A stretch of DNA of 56,776 nucleotides from Akkermansiaceae bacterium. Lineage in GTDB: Bacteria > Verrucomicrobiota > Verrucomicrobiia > Verrucomicrobiales > Akkermansiaceae. Shown here piece by piece: positions 25,930 through 38,518 of the stretch (its first letter is position 1; each line of letters opens with the position of its first letter). The position numbers and the translations under genes were made by a program. The stretch lies in assembly GCA_025457665.1 (NCBI GenBank), contig JALOTY010000017.1, forward strand, positions 1 to 56,776, written 5' to 3'. The notes beneath the pieces are model-generated. The model made no database searches. It had not been told where the DNA came from and saw only the letters and a list, made by a program, of their open reading frames with translations.

Positions 25930-27006
25930 TCAAATCGGCTCCAATCCGGCCACGCCGATTTCGGCGGCGAGTTCATTGAACTCGGCGATTTCCGCAGCGG
26001 TGAAATGGAGGCCTCCGGCGGCATCGGAACGTTTGCGTGCTTCGGCTTCGAATTGGCCGGGGAGGATGCAGGGTTCGTTGCCGTGGCCGAAAATGTCGGC
26101 AAGAACCGACTTGAGGTTTTCCGACTGGCTGCGGCCCTGGGCGAAGTCCGCTCCCGAGATCGCTTCCGGATGGATCACGTGGAAATAGAAGGTGGTGGTG
26201 GTCTTTTCCCCGGCAGGGGCGAGAGAGGGGCGGCCGCGAAGGGTGGGCAGCGAGCCACCGATGAAACCGGCGTAGAGTTCATTGAGCAGGCACATTGCGT
26301 AGCCCTTGTGCGCGCCGAAGGGGAGCAGGGCGGAAACGGCGGCGGGATCGGTGGTGGGCTTGCCATCCTTGTCCACGGCGGCATCCGGCGGGAGGGATTT
26401 CCCCTCGCGCTTCAAGGCCTGGACGCGGCCCATGGCAACGACCGAGGTGGCCCAATCACTCACCACCGGGAAACCTACGGCATCCATCGTAGGAAGCCCC
26501 CAGGAATGCGGGTTGGTCCCGAGAGTGGGGAATTTTCCGCCGAAAGGTACGACCTCGGCGAGGGCGGAGGTGCAGTTCGTGTAGGCGATGTAGCCGCGTT
26601 CGGCCGCTTCCATCACATATCCGCCGCCCCAGAGGTAGTGGAAGGCATTGTCCACCGCGACCTGGCCGATGCCGTAGCGGTCGGCGAGTTCGATGCATCG
26701 ATCAATGGCGCGGTAGGCGACACTTTGGCCGAGCTTGCGGTGGGCATTCCAGATTTCCGAGCCCTCGAAACGGGACGGGATGACCTCGATTTCCGCTCCC
26801 GGGACACAGCCCCCGGTGGCGGAGCCGAAAAGGTGGTCGAGGTGCAGAGCCTTGAGCGCGTGGTGGGTGCGGATGCCGTGGCGGGCGGCTTCGGCGGCCA
26901 GGCGGGTGCCTTCGGCAGCCTCCTCGGCGGTGTAGCCGCGGGCGCGGTAGGCGGCGGAAACGAGGGCATCATGGGCGGTGCGGGAGACGGTCAGGAAATC
27001 GGACAT
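25930..27006 (-). CDS. Ldh-family (malate/L-lactate/ureidoglycolate-type) NAD(P)-dependent oxidoreductase
   Basis: 358 residues, normal for the family. N-terminal helices with GHxxHG-like region changed to ARHGIRTHHALKALHLDHLF, then NAFHYLWGGGYVMEAAERGY, the cofactor site YTNCTSALAEVVPFGGKFPTLGTNP (quoted in parts), SDWATSVVAMGRV and LLPFGAHKGYAMCLLNELYAG, which holds the conserved 'G-x-H-K-G' element. These enzymes reduce 2-keto acids or oxidise 2-hydroxy acids; the substrate cannot be told from sequence alone. Monocistronic, facing rnpB with its start 115 bp away. Confidence 0.9.
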   Translation of the reverse strand: MSDFLTVSRTAHDALVSAAYRARGYTAEEAAEGTRLAAEAARHGIRTHHALKALHLDHLFGSATGGCVPGAEIEVIPSRFEGSEIWNAHRKLGQSVAYRAIDRCIELADRYGIGQVAVDNAFHYLWGGGYVMEAAERGYIAYTNCTSALAEVVPFGGKFPTLGTNPHSWGLPTMDAVGFPVVSDWATSVVAMGRVQALKREGKSLPPDAAVDKDGKPTTDPAAVSALLPFGAHKGYAMCLLNELYAGFIGGSLPTLRGRPSLAPAGEKTTTTFYFHVIHPEAISGADFAQGRSQSENLKSVLADIFGHGNEPCILPGQFEAEARKRSDAAGGLHFTAAEIAEFNELAAEIGVAGLEPI

Positions 27007-27121
27007 GGCGGTGATGGGTCTGCGGGAAGGCTGGCAAAGTTGTCTGACATCTCAAGGGTGGAGTTTGACACCGATGAACTTGGGGCTTGGAAACCCGGAG
27101 TCTGGCAGAGAAGCTCTCCCC

Positions 27122-27512
27122 GCCGCTCCCCGGGCGATCGCTGGAGGTTTTTTCGGAAATCTCCAGAGGAAAGTCCGGACACCACAGGGCAACGTGCCTC
27201 TTGAAAAAGGGGGACGGTCGCGTCAAGGCGACTGGACGGAAAGTGCAGCAGAAAGCGAACCGCCGATGGCCTGAAAGGGCACAGGTAAGGGTGAAAAGGT
27301 GGGGTAAGAGCCCACCGCGCCGGAGGCAACAACGGTGGCACGGCAAACCCCGCGTGGTGCAAGACAGAACAGGGGAAGGGTTGTCCGCCCGTCGAATCCC
27401 CGGGTATTAGTCGCACTCCGATTCATCGGAGTCCCGCCTCGTGCGGGAAGAGAAATGATCGCCGAACCCCGGAAAGCCGGGGCGGACAGAATCCGGCTTA
27501 CAGGGGAGCGGC
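27122..27512 (+). ncRNA. rnpB: RNase P RNA (bacterial type A)
   Basis: About 391 nt. The P3/P4 start is recognisable: a CTGGAGG...CTCCAG hairpin at 27141-27166 followed directly by GAGGAAAGTCCGGAC (27166-27180), the signature of the 5' catalytic core. GGGTAAGAGCCCACCGC (about 27302) and ACAGAATCCGGCTTAC (27486-27501) are the other universal blocks. The ends were set by P1 pairing: GCCGCTCCCC (27122-27131) with GGGGAGCGGC (27503-27512). RNase P RNA processes the 5' ends of pre-tRNAs with the RnpA protein. A TTGACA at 27065-27070 could be its -35, but no good -10 is visible. Confidence 0.95.
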
Positions 27513-27586
27513 CGCCCCCCCGGGCATTTTTCACTGCCCTCGGGCAAGAATGGTTGTATGACAACCGTAAATTCGGACTCAAACCC

Positions 27587-29020
27587 ATGAGTGCCCCATT
27601 CAATCCCGTTTCCGGTCGCCGCCAGTTTCTCAAAGCTGTGGGCGGAAGTGCCGCCGCCATCGCGATGCCATCCTTCGGGGTGGAAGGTGCCAACGATCAA
27701 ATCCGCCTCGGCCTGATCGGCTGCGGAGGGCGTGGGACTTCTTTGTTCGACTGGTTTCGCGGGATCTCCGGGGTGAAATTCGTGGCACTGAGCGATGCCG
27801 ATACGGCGGCGATGGATCGCATCGCCTCGAAACACCAGGGTCTGGCGAAACATCAGGACTACCGGAAGCTTCTTGAAAGGGAGGACATCGACGCGGTGGT
27901 CATCGCCACACCGAACCACTGGCATGCGCTGCAAGTCATTCATGCCTGCCAGGCGGGGAAGGATGTCTATGTCGAAAAGCCGGTGACCTTCAGCGTGGAT
28001 CAAGGCCGGGCGATCATCGAGGCGCGTGACAAATACCAGCGCATCGTGCAGGCCGGCACGCAGAACCGTTCGGACAAAGGTCTGATCAATGCCTTCGAAT
28101 ACATCCGCAGCGGTGAGATCGGCAAGATCAAGGCGGTGCGCGGCCTGTGCTATCGCAATCGCGCTTCGATCGGCAAACTCGACAAACCGCTGAAAATCCC
28201 CGCCTCCGTGGACTACAATCTGTGGCTGGGTGGATGCAAGGACGTGCCCATCATGCGGCCGCAACTTCATTACGACTGGCACTGGGATTTCAACACCGGC
28301 AATGGCGATGTGGGCAATCAGGCACCGCATGAATTCGACCTGATTTCCTGGGTCCTCGGCGACCCCTTGCCGACCAAACCGGTGCGCAGCTTCGGCAATC
28401 GCTTCGGGTGGAACGATGCCGGTGACACCGCGAACATGCAGACCGTGTGGTATGAACTGGGCGGTGTGCCGGTGATCTTCGAGGTCAACAACATGACGCT
28501 CAAGCCCAAGCTCGATGCCTCGCCAGCCTTCAAGGGACTGCGTGTGGGGGTGATCGTGACCTGCGAAGGTGGCGAATTCATCGGCGGCCGCGGCGGTGGC
28601 TTCGTCAACGGTGAGGATGGCAAAACCAAGATCGAGCGCTTCCCCGGTGATGCCGGTGGCGGCCATGCCCGAAACTTCATCGAGGCCGTGCGCAGTCGCA
28701 AGGGCGACGGTCTCCGCGCCAAACTGGAAAACTCCGTGGCCTCCGCCACCGTGCCTCATTTGGCCAATCTCTCCTACCGCGCCGGCGAGCCGGTGCCGCG
28801 CACGAAACTCCGTGAGGCCCTGGGTGCGGAGCTTGCCGATGTCATCGACCGCCAGGAAAAGCAGATGGGCTTCTGGGGAATCGATACCGAGAAAACCCCC
28901 TACCTGTTAGGTCCTGAAGTGACATTGGGAGCCGATGGCCGTGTCAGCGGTTCGCCAGCGGTGGTCGAATTGGCGACACCGAAGTATCGCGAAGGCTTCG
29001 GCATTCCCGCGAGCGTTTGA
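27587..29020 (+). CDS. Tat-exported Gfo/Idh/MocA family oxidoreductase
   Basis: 477 residues from ATG 27587; the upstream in-frame part overlaps rnpB and is not coding. The leader has a twin-arginine motif GRRQFLKAVGG followed by a hydrophobic run, so export by Tat is expected. A Rossmann fold follows with LGLIGCGGRGTSLFDWFRG, then VVIATPNHWHALQVIHACQ and the catalytic-lysine motif YVEKPVTFS. The C-terminal half (NTGNGDVGNQAPHEFDLISW) is the sugar-binding domain of exported Planctomycetes/Verrucomicrobia members. Likely oxidises or reduces a sugar or inositol derivative in the periplasm; substrate unknown. Close relatives are numerous in this phylum. Confidence 0.9.
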   Translation: MSAPFNPVSGRRQFLKAVGGSAAAIAMPSFGVEGANDQIRLGLIGCGGRGTSLFDWFRGISGVKFVALSDADTAAMDRIASKHQGLAKHQDYRKLLEREDIDAVVIATPNHWHALQVIHACQAGKDVYVEKPVTFSVDQGRAIIEARDKYQRIVQAGTQNRSDKGLINAFEYIRSGEIGKIKAVRGLCYRNRASIGKLDKPLKIPASVDYNLWLGGCKDVPIMRPQLHYDWHWDFNTGNGDVGNQAPHEFDLISWVLGDPLPTKPVRSFGNRFGWNDAGDTANMQTVWYELGGVPVIFEVNNMTLKPKLDASPAFKGLRVGVIVTCEGGEFIGGRGGGFVNGEDGKTKIERFPGDAGGGHARNFIEAVRSRKGDGLRAKLENSVASATVPHLANLSYRAGEPVPRTKLREALGAELADVIDRQEKQMGFWGIDTEKTPYLLGPEVTLGADGRVSGSPAVVELATPKYREGFGIPASV

Positions 29021-29120
29021 GTCAAGGCGAAGTGAAAGGGGGGGCTTTGCCATCGCGCGGACCCTCTTGCGCCCGGTGTCATCGAATTTCCCGGAGTGGA
29101 CTCCGGGGGATTTCGGGGCT

Positions 29121-31808
29121 ATGAGGGATTTCATGTGGCAGGGAATTCTGGCAATCGCCCTCGCTTGCGCTCCTCTGGGTGCGGCGGGGTTGCGGGTGGT
29201 GACTTTCAACATCGAGACCCACCGCAATGACGAGGGCTGGCCGGACTATGCCCTGGGCGATCCGGCGGGACCGGATTTCACCAGCGTGGCATCCATCCTC
29301 GCACGGATCGATGCCGATGTGGTGGCCCTGCAGGAAGTTCACAGCGGCGACCTCACGGGCAGCCCGAAGAGCGAGGTGCAATTGCTGGGCGAAGCACTAG
29401 GGTTGCCGTACCTTCATGCGGGATCGAATGCCGGCAACTTCGACACCAGCCTGCGGGTGGTGATTCTTTCCCGCTATCCCTTCCTTTCCACCGCATCGAT
29501 CCTCTCTCCCGCCGGGGCCAAGGAAATCGCCCGACACTGCCCGGCGGTGGTGGTGGACGTGCCGGGGACGACCGAGGATCCGCTGGTGATTTCCGCGCAC
29601 CTCAAGTCCGGCACGACGACGGCGGACCGCTTCCGGCGGGCCATCGAAATGAGGCGACTGGTCGAGTTTCTGGAAAACTCCGCCTATGGTGTGGAGGACA
29701 ACTTCATCATCCTCGGGGATTTCAATCCGTCGTCCTCGACCACGACCTTTTCCGCTCTGCCCTCGGGCCTGCCGACGACCTTCTCCCTGGGATCCGACGT
29801 GGCGCTGCCGGTGACCTATCGGCCGCAGATGCTCACCTACTTCCAAAGCAAGGTGCCTGCGCTGTTAGATCCACGGCAGCGGGATGGGGATGACGGGACC
29901 TACGAGTTCGGGCAGACGCTGGACCTGATCTTTGTTTCGCCGGCCCTGGCGGGCAGGCCTTATGCGGCGGAGGTCTATGATTCGGCCGAGGATCACGCGA
30001 TCGGCGGAGGATTGCTGAAACCGGGGCCAATGCCGGCGGTGGGTGCCAGTGCGCTGGCTTCCGACCATTATGCGGTGTTTGCGGACTTCGAGCTAGAACC
30101 GGATCTCGGGTCGCTGGGACTGGTGCTTTCGCAAACATCGATCATCGAGGGCGGCACCGGGGCGGTGGTGACGGCGACACTGCCGCAGGCGGCGACGGCG
30201 GCGGTGAGCATCGAGCTGAGTGCGAGTCCGGCAGGTCCGGTCTTGGGGGCATCGACCTTGGTGATTCCCGCGGGGCAGACATCGGGCGCGACGACGATCG
30301 CGATGCCACGCGATTTCGCCTTTACGGGGAACCGCAACTTCACGCTGGGTGCGGTGGCCGGGGGATTTGATCCGGCGGAGGTGGTGTTGACCGTGGTGGA
30401 GGCGGATGGGGTCTATGCGTTGACCGAAGTAGGTGCGGCGGTGACGGAGGAATTCACGGGTTTTGCAGGTAGTGCCGCGCCTTCGCCCTGGGTGGCGGTG
30501 GGTGCTGCCGCAGCCTGGCTGGGCAGCGATGGCGGGGCTCTCGCATCCGGCGGCGCGAGGTCCTATGGTTCGGGCGGCGATGGCAGTTTGGGAGTGGGTG
30601 GTGTGGATGCCGTTTTCGAAGCGGAATTCCGGAATCTCTCCGGAAAACGGGTTTCGCTACTGGATGTCTCGTACTTCGCCGAGCAATGGCGGGCGACCTT
30701 GAACGGTGCGGAGGGCCGGATCGAGGCGGAGTTGGTGGCGGATGGTGCTGTCATCGCGATCCCGGGATTGACCCATGTGGCGAGGACCGATCTTCCCAGC
30801 GGAGCGGTGGCGGGTGGTTTGGAAACCTTAAAGCAGGCAAGAGTGACGGGGCTGGACCTCGCGGCAGGGGAGGACTTCAAGCTGAGATTTCGTTTCGCGG
30901 GGGATGAGGGGAGCGTGTCGAGTTCTGCGGATGTGTGGGTGAATGAGGTCCATTATGAAAACACGGGTGACGACAGTGGGGAATTCATCGAAGTGGTGAT
31001 GGGGCCGGGATTTGCCGGGAATCCTTCCGACATCGGAGTCTGGCGATACAATGGAGCCACGGCTTCGGCGGCGACGACCTATGGCACGATCTTGAATCTC
31101 GGATCGGATTTCGGCTTTTCCGGAAACTACGGGGGTTATCGTTTTTTCACGATCACGCTGCCCAAGGACGGTCTGCAGAACGGCTTCAATGACGGGTTTG
31201 CGGTGGTGAATGTGGCGACTTCCACCGTGCTGCATCTGATTTCCTATGAGGGTTCGTTTACGGCATCGAATGGCCCTGCGGCCGGAATGACGGCGGTGAA
31301 CATGGGGGTTTCCCAAAGTGGAACGACTCCCGTGGGGGCATCGCTGGGGCTTACGGGTTCGGCTTTGGATTCGGCGGGTTTCACTTGGACTTCCTACACG
31401 GTGGCAAGCAAGGGTGCGCCGAATGCCGGGCAGGTTTTTTCCGCCGCGTCGCTGGGATGGCAGGGGCTGGCGGTGGATCGGCTCGCGGTGGCGATCGTGG
31501 GAGACCATGATGGCGATGGCCTTGCGGATGAAGACGATGCCGATGATGACAACGATGGCATGAGTGATGCCAACGAGCTGGCCTTCGGCACGGATCCGAT
31601 GGATGCGGCGGCGGTCTTTCGTGTCGAGGTGGTTGATGGTGCCCTGAGATTCCCGGGGGCGGAAGGGGTGCTTTACACGGTGGAATGGTGCGATGATCTG
31701 GTGAGCTGGGATCACTCGGCAGTGATCGAAGGGCAGGGGAACGGGGTGGTGTTTCCTTTGCCTCCGGGTGAACAGAAGCTGTTTCTCCGGGTGAGGGCGG
31801 GGGAGTGA
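29121..31808 (+). CDS. Secreted endonuclease/exonuclease/phosphatase-fold protein with lamin-tail-like and TSP3-like regions
   Basis: 895 residues from ATG 29121 (ATG 29133 is also possible and has GAGGG upstream). The signal peptide ends near APLGAAG. Residues about 25-320 form the nuclease/phosphatase domain: LRVVTFNIET, DADVVALQEVHSG, SAHLKSG, FIILGDFNPSSS and LASDHYAVFADFEL supply the usual Asn, Glu, Asp-Asn and Asp-His residues. Next is a Calx-beta-like region (TSIIEGGTGAVVTATL), then a lamin-tail-like part (VNEVHYENTGDDSGEFIEVV), a DxDxDGxxDxxD calcium-binding stretch (about 795-825) and a C-terminal beta domain with VLYTVEWCDDLVSW. Probably an extracellular DNase or phosphoesterase. 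Confidence 0.82.
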   Translation: MRDFMWQGILAIALACAPLGAAGLRVVTFNIETHRNDEGWPDYALGDPAGPDFTSVASILARIDADVVALQEVHSGDLTGSPKSEVQLLGEALGLPYLHAGSNAGNFDTSLRVVILSRYPFLSTASILSPAGAKEIARHCPAVVVDVPGTTEDPLVISAHLKSGTTTADRFRRAIEMRRLVEFLENSAYGVEDNFIILGDFNPSSSTTTFSALPSGLPTTFSLGSDVALPVTYRPQMLTYFQSKVPALLDPRQRDGDDGTYEFGQTLDLIFVSPALAGRPYAAEVYDSAEDHAIGGGLLKPGPMPAVGASALASDHYAVFADFELEPDLGSLGLVLSQTSIIEGGTGAVVTATLPQAATAAVSIELSASPAGPVLGASTLVIPAGQTSGATTIAMPRDFAFTGNRNFTLGAVAGGFDPAEVVLTVVEADGVYALTEVGAAVTEEFTGFAGSAAPSPWVAVGAAAAWLGSDGGALASGGARSYGSGGDGSLGVGGVDAVFEAEFRNLSGKRVSLLDVSYFAEQWRATLNGAEGRIEAELVADGAVIAIPGLTHVARTDLPSGAVAGGLETLKQARVTGLDLAAGEDFKLRFRFAGDEGSVSSSADVWVNEVHYENTGDDSGEFIEVVMGPGFAGNPSDIGVWRYNGATASAATTYGTILNLGSDFGFSGNYGGYRFFTITLPKDGLQNGFNDGFAVVNVATSTVLHLISYEGSFTASNGPAAGMTAVNMGVSQSGTTPVGASLGLTGSALDSAGFTWTSYTVASKGAPNAGQVFSAASLGWQGLAVDRLAVAIVGDHDGDGLADEDDADDDNDGMSDANELAFGTDPMDAAAVFRVEVVDGALRFPGAEGVLYTVEWCDDLVSWDHSAVIEGQGNGVVFPLPPGEQKLFLRVRAGE

Positions 31809-31812
31809 GGGG

Positions 31813-31849
31813 AAAGAAAAAGGCCGGCCAGCTTGCGCTGACCGGCCTT
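31813..31849 (-). terminator. Intrinsic terminator of the groES-groEL unit
   Basis: On the minus strand, AAGGCCGGTCAGC-gcaa-GCTGGCCGGCCTT forms a 13-bp stem with one mismatch, and TTTTTCTTTC follows directly. It lies 48 bp after the groEL stop. The same stem could also end the convergent nuclease gene, but no T-run exists on that side. Confidence 0.88.
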
Positions 31850-31896
31850 GGGAATGGATGGTTCCGGCGGCGGCTTTCACCTTCGCCGGGGGAGGC

Positions 31897-33564
<1,668 letters not shown>

Positions 33565-33582
33565 TTAGATAAATGGATGGTT

Positions 33583-33873
33583 TCAGCCGACGATGCCGAG
33601 GATGTCGGACTCGGAGATGATGAGCAGCTCCTCGCCGTTGACCTTCACTTCGGTGCCGCCGTATTTCGAAATGAGGACCTTGTCTCCGGCCTTCACGGTG
33701 AAGACGAAGTCGTTGCCGTTGTCATCCTTGCCGCCGGTGCCCAGCGAGATGACTTCGGCTTCCTGGGGTTTCTCTTTTGCGGTGTCGGGAAGGACGATGC
33801 CGCCGGAGGAGACTTCTTCCGCAGCGAGGCGCTTCACGAGCACACGTTGACCGAGGGGTTTGATGTTAGCCAT
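33583..33873 (-). CDS. groES: Co-chaperonin GroES (10 kDa)
   Basis: 96 residues: IKPLGQRVLVKRL at the start, the mobile-loop region EEVSSGGIVLPDTAKEKPQE, and GDKVLISKYGGTEVKVNGEE near the end. Full length and unambiguous. First gene of the groES-groEL pair; a sigma-32-like promoter and an inverted repeat lie in the 69-bp gap after fic. No CIRCE operator is present. Confidence 0.98.
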   Translation of the reverse strand: MANIKPLGQRVLVKRLAAEEVSSGGIVLPDTAKEKPQEAEVISLGTGGKDDNGNDFVFTVKAGDKVLISKYGGTEVKVNGEELLIISESDILGIVG

Positions 33874-33913
33874 GTTGTTTGGTTGTGTTGGTTTGGTGTT
33901 GGTATGTGAGGAG

Positions 33914-33944
33914 CCACGCTACGTGGGCAGCGTGGAAAGTTTTC
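33914..33944 (-). promoter_or_regulatory. Sigma-32-like promoter and inverted repeat upstream of groES
   Basis: Read on the minus strand, TTTGAAA is followed after 13 nt by CCCACGTA (or GCCCACGT after 12), close to the heat-shock consensus CTTGAAA-N13-15-CCCCATNT. The -10 lies in the loop of CCACGCT-gcccacgt-AGCGTGG, a perfect 7-bp inverted repeat at 33914-33935 that could be an operator. Confidence 0.4.
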
Positions 33945-34671
33945 AAAGTGAAGATGTGGGATCGAGGGCGGCGAGCCAGTCGTCGATTTCCTTTTCGATC
34001 CGGGCTGATACAAAACCGACCCATTTCGCGAAGTCGCCGGAATCGGCGGACTCGAGGGCTTGGTAGTAATCGAGACGGAGATCGGTGGGGATGGAAACGG
34101 GCGGCAGGCCTGCGGCGAGCAGGGTGAAATTCATCGCCAGGCGGGCACAGCGGCCGTTGCCATCGGCGAAGGGATGGATGTGGGCGATGCCGTGGTGGAG
34201 TTTGGAGGATTTCTCGATGGGATCGATGATGCTTCCGACCTCCTCTAACAAAGCAGCCATCAGATCGGGGACCTTGAGGGGGTTCGGCGGAACGTGGTTC
34301 GAACCGGAGATCCTCACGCTGCCCGTGCGGTAAGAGCCTGCGGAGGTATCCTCCACCCCGGCAAGAACGATGCGGTGAAGGTCCAGCAAATCATGCTCGG
34401 TCAGGGCGCTGCCGGGTTGCGCGAGCTGTTTGACCTTCTGCCAGGCTTTGGAGAGATTGACAGCTTCGACGTGATCCTTGAGCGGCTTGCCGGAAACCGT
34501 CACGCCCTTGGAGAGGACGAGGTCGGTTTCCCGCAGGGTCAGGCTGTTGCCTTCGATGGCATTGGACTCATGGACCATCCGCACATCCCACGCCGCCGCC
34601 AAGCTGGCGACCGACTCAGGAGAGAGGGGTCGCAGTGCGGCGAGACGTTGATGTTTGGAGGTGAGTGTCAT
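33943..34671 (-). CDS. Fic domain protein (probable AMPylase)
   Basis: 242 residues. The Fic active-site motif is complete: H166-P-F168-A-D170-G-N-G-R174-C-A-R177. The N-terminal inhibitory motif (S/T)xxxE(G/N) is also present as S36-N-A-I-E40-G41, making this a self-inhibited class II Fic protein. The SGSYRTGSVRISGS-like region (110-124) is the flap that positions the target. Fic proteins transfer AMP from ATP to a hydroxyl of a partner protein. The gene lies between dnaK (40 bp upstream) and groES (69 bp downstream), all on one strand. This suggests co-expression with chaperones and a possible chaperone target, which is inference. No antitoxin gene is adjacent. Confidence 0.92.
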   Translation of the reverse strand: MTLTSKHQRLAALRPLSPESVASLAAAWDVRMVHESNAIEGNSLTLRETDLVLSKGVTVSGKPLKDHVEAVNLSKAWQKVKQLAQPGSALTEHDLLDLHRIVLAGVEDTSAGSYRTGSVRISGSNHVPPNPLKVPDLMAALLEEVGSIIDPIEKSSKLHHGIAHIHPFADGNGRCARLAMNFTLLAAGLPPVSIPTDLRLDYYQALESADSGDFAKWVGFVSARIEKEIDDWLAALDPTSSL

Positions 34672-34711
34672 GGAGTCCCGTTTGTGGCTGCTGCCGGGAT
34701 GGGAGGATCAA

Positions 34712-36715
<2,004 letters not shown>

Positions 36716-36774
36716 TCATGCCAAGCGGGTTTTGATGGGTTGTAACATGTTGGAAATTAGGGAAATGTAAGTCA

Positions 36775-36803
36775 TGATGGGGGTGATTGCCAGGGGTTTC
36801 AGG
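36775..36803 (-). promoter_or_regulatory. Sigma-32-like heat-shock promoter of dnaK
   Basis: Minus strand: CCTGAAA (36803-36797), 14-bp spacer, CCCCATCA (36782-36775). This matches the consensus CTTGAAA-N13-15-CCCCATNT at 13 of 14 defined positions or nearly so. It implies a 5' leader of about 130 nt before dnaK. That groES has a similar sequence supports it. Confidence 0.55.
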
Positions 36804-36813
36804 GTACCATGCG

Positions 36814-36849
36814 GGACAAGTTGTCACCGGAATCAGGGACAACTTGTCC
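36814..36849. promoter_or_regulatory. 12-bp inverted repeat upstream of the dnaK promoter
   Basis: GGACAAGTTGTC (36814-36825) and GACAACTTGTCC (36838-36849) are perfect inverted repeats separated by 12 bp; each arm is itself a GACAA-N-TTGTC palindrome, centres 23 bp apart. It lies directly upstream of the -35 of the dnaK promoter, where an activator or repressor could bind. The 332-bp gap 36638-36969 holds this repeat, the dnaK promoter and leader, and a possible tRNA promoter, but no gene. Confidence 0.6.
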
Positions 36850-36922
36850 GAGTGGTGACGCCTTGGCAGAGGGGAGGGGAGCCGCAAAGTTTCAGGGGAG
36901 CATCTAATTTTGACAGATTCGC

Positions 36923-36951
36923 TTGCCAAGCTGGAGGGTGCTCCGTAGGGT
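36923..36951 (+). promoter_or_regulatory. Possible tRNA-Ser promoter
   Basis: TTGCCA, 17-bp spacer, TAGGGT, ending 18 bp before the tRNA. A TTGACA at 36910-36915 is nearby but lacks a matching -10. Confidence 0.4.
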
Positions 36952-36969
36952 GCGCGCCCTTCCGACCAA

Positions 36970-37059
36970 GGGCAGGTGTCAGAGTGGTCGAATGAGCACG
37001 CTTGGAAAGCGTGTGTGGCAGCAATGTCACCGAGGGTTCGAATCCCTCCCTGTCCGCCA
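36970..37059 (+). tRNA. tRNA-Ser (GGA)
   Basis: A 90-nt class II tRNA. The acceptor stem GGGCAGG pairs with CCTGTCC (one G-U), followed by G and an encoded CCA. D-loop AGAGTGGTCGAATGAGC; anticodon loop CTTGGAAAG with GGA at 37004-37006, reading UCC and UCU. A long variable arm follows (TGTGGCAGCAATGTCACC), typical for serine. T-arm GAGGGTTCGAATCCCTC. Confidence 0.97.
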
Positions 37060-37314
37060 TTTTCATTGAATGCTGGTGCCACCGTGGCAGCGCTGGCGGT
37101 TTTCGGATCGGGGAATCGAACTTCGCCCTTTCGGGTCGGTAGTGAAGACCCAAGCTCTGCCGATGGAATCGAAACGCGCTGAGCATTTCTTGCGATTCTT
37201 CGATCGATTCGTACTTGGGGCTGGTCGAGACGCCCGCAGTGTGTAAATTCCTGTGCGATGCAAACGCCGAACGCAGGGGCTAAGTACCTGCGGGACCACA
37301 CCAAACATTGACCC

Positions 37315-38421
37315 ATGCCTCTTCGAGTTCCCTACAAGCGTGTTGATTGGATCAACACTGGCTTCCTCCTCACTGTCACCCTCACCGCCCTCATTGCTGC
37401 TCCCTGGTATCTGTGGAAACACGGAATGAGTGGATTCCTTGCCGGAATGTTCGTGTTTTATTCGATCGCAACCGGCATGAGCATTACCCTCGGTTACCAC
37501 CGTTTGTTCTCTCACCTGAGCTTCAAGGCAAAGTGGCCTGTCCGTTTCTTCACCCTCGTGTTCGGAGCCTGTGCTTTCGAAAACTCGGTGCTCAACTGGG
37601 CCTCCGATCACCGTCGGCATCACAAGCACGTCGATGACGATGACGATCCCTACAACATCAACAATGGTTTCTTCTGGGCCCACATCGGCTGGATTCTCTT
37701 CAAAGTCCTTCCTGAACCGCCACTGGACAACGTGGCCGACCTTCGCAAGGACAAGCTGGTCATGTGGCAGCATCGCTGGGACAAACTGATCGCCATGGTC
37801 GTAGGTCTGGCTCTCCCGGCTGCGTTGGGTTACTGGCATAGCGGGGCCGTGGGTGCGCTCGGCGGTTTCCTGATCGCCGGTGCGCTGCGGGTGTTCGTGG
37901 TGCAGCAGTGCACCTTCTTCATCAATAGCCTCTGCCACACCATCGGTCGGCAGCCCTACTCTTCCAAGAACAGCGCTCGGGACAGCACCGTGATGGCCTT
38001 CCTGACCTTCGGCGAGGGCTACCACAACTTCCACCACGCCTTCCAGCACGACTACCGCAACGGAGTGAAGCCCTGGAACTTCGACCCCACCAAGTGGGCG
38101 ATCTGGCTGCTGTCCAAGCTTGGGTTGGCCTCGGATCTGCGGACCGTTCCCGAGCCCAAGATCATCCTCGCGGAAATCGCTGAGGCGAGGAGACGTGCGG
38201 ATGAGCATCTCGCGCAGATCACCCAGTCCGGGGTTTCCGTCTGTGAAAAGGCTCTCGCCACGGTCCACGATCTCCAAGAGCGCCTCGCGGCCGCTTATCA
38301 TGAACTCGAAGCCGCCATGGCGGCCAAGGCCGAGACTTCCCGGCAGGCACTCAGTCGCTGGAGAAAGGAAGCCCGTGAGCTTCTCGATGCTCTCAGCCGC
38401 CTCGATCTCCAGCCTGCCTGA
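37315..38421 (+). CDS. Membrane fatty-acid (acyl-CoA delta-9-type) desaturase with C-terminal helical extension
   Basis: 368 residues. Hydrophobic helices flank the three histidine boxes of the di-iron desaturase family: H62RLFSH67, H99RRHH103 and H237NFHH241; NSLCHTIG around 204-211 is also conserved. These enzymes introduce a cis double bond into fatty acyl chains and set membrane fluidity. Most relatives end soon after the last box. Here about 90 further residues (280-368) are charged and helical (EIAEARRRADEHLAQ; LQERLAAAYHELEAAMAAKA), predicted as coiled coil, an unusual addition. Alone on its strand, followed by a strong terminator. Confidence 0.93.
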   Translation: MPLRVPYKRVDWINTGFLLTVTLTALIAAPWYLWKHGMSGFLAGMFVFYSIATGMSITLGYHRLFSHLSFKAKWPVRFFTLVFGACAFENSVLNWASDHRRHHKHVDDDDDPYNINNGFFWAHIGWILFKVLPEPPLDNVADLRKDKLVMWQHRWDKLIAMVVGLALPAALGYWHSGAVGALGGFLIAGALRVFVVQQCTFFINSLCHTIGRQPYSSKNSARDSTVMAFLTFGEGYHNFHHAFQHDYRNGVKPWNFDPTKWAIWLLSKLGLASDLRTVPEPKIILAEIAEARRRADEHLAQITQSGVSVCEKALATVHDLQERLAAAYHELEAAMAAKAETSRQALSRWRKEARELLDALSRLDLQPA

Positions 38422-38448
38422 TCGCGACATTTCGCACTGCCAATTCTC

Positions 38449-38479
38449 AAACCCGGGGTCGACCGACTCCGGGTTTTTT
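38449..38479 (+). terminator. Intrinsic terminator after the desaturase gene
   Basis: AACCCGG...CCGGGTT stem (with inner GGTC/GACT pairing) followed by TTTTTCTTT. It lies 28 bp after the stop codon and insulates the ribosomal cluster. Confidence 0.88.
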
Positions 38480-38518
38480 CTTTCCCCGATTCAGAACTCA
38501 CGGGAAATCAAGGTTCTA

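Noticed and set aside
27335..27586. N-terminal extension of the Gfo/Idh oxidoreductase
   Set aside because: It overlaps rnpB; the Tat leader begins cleanly at ATG 27587.
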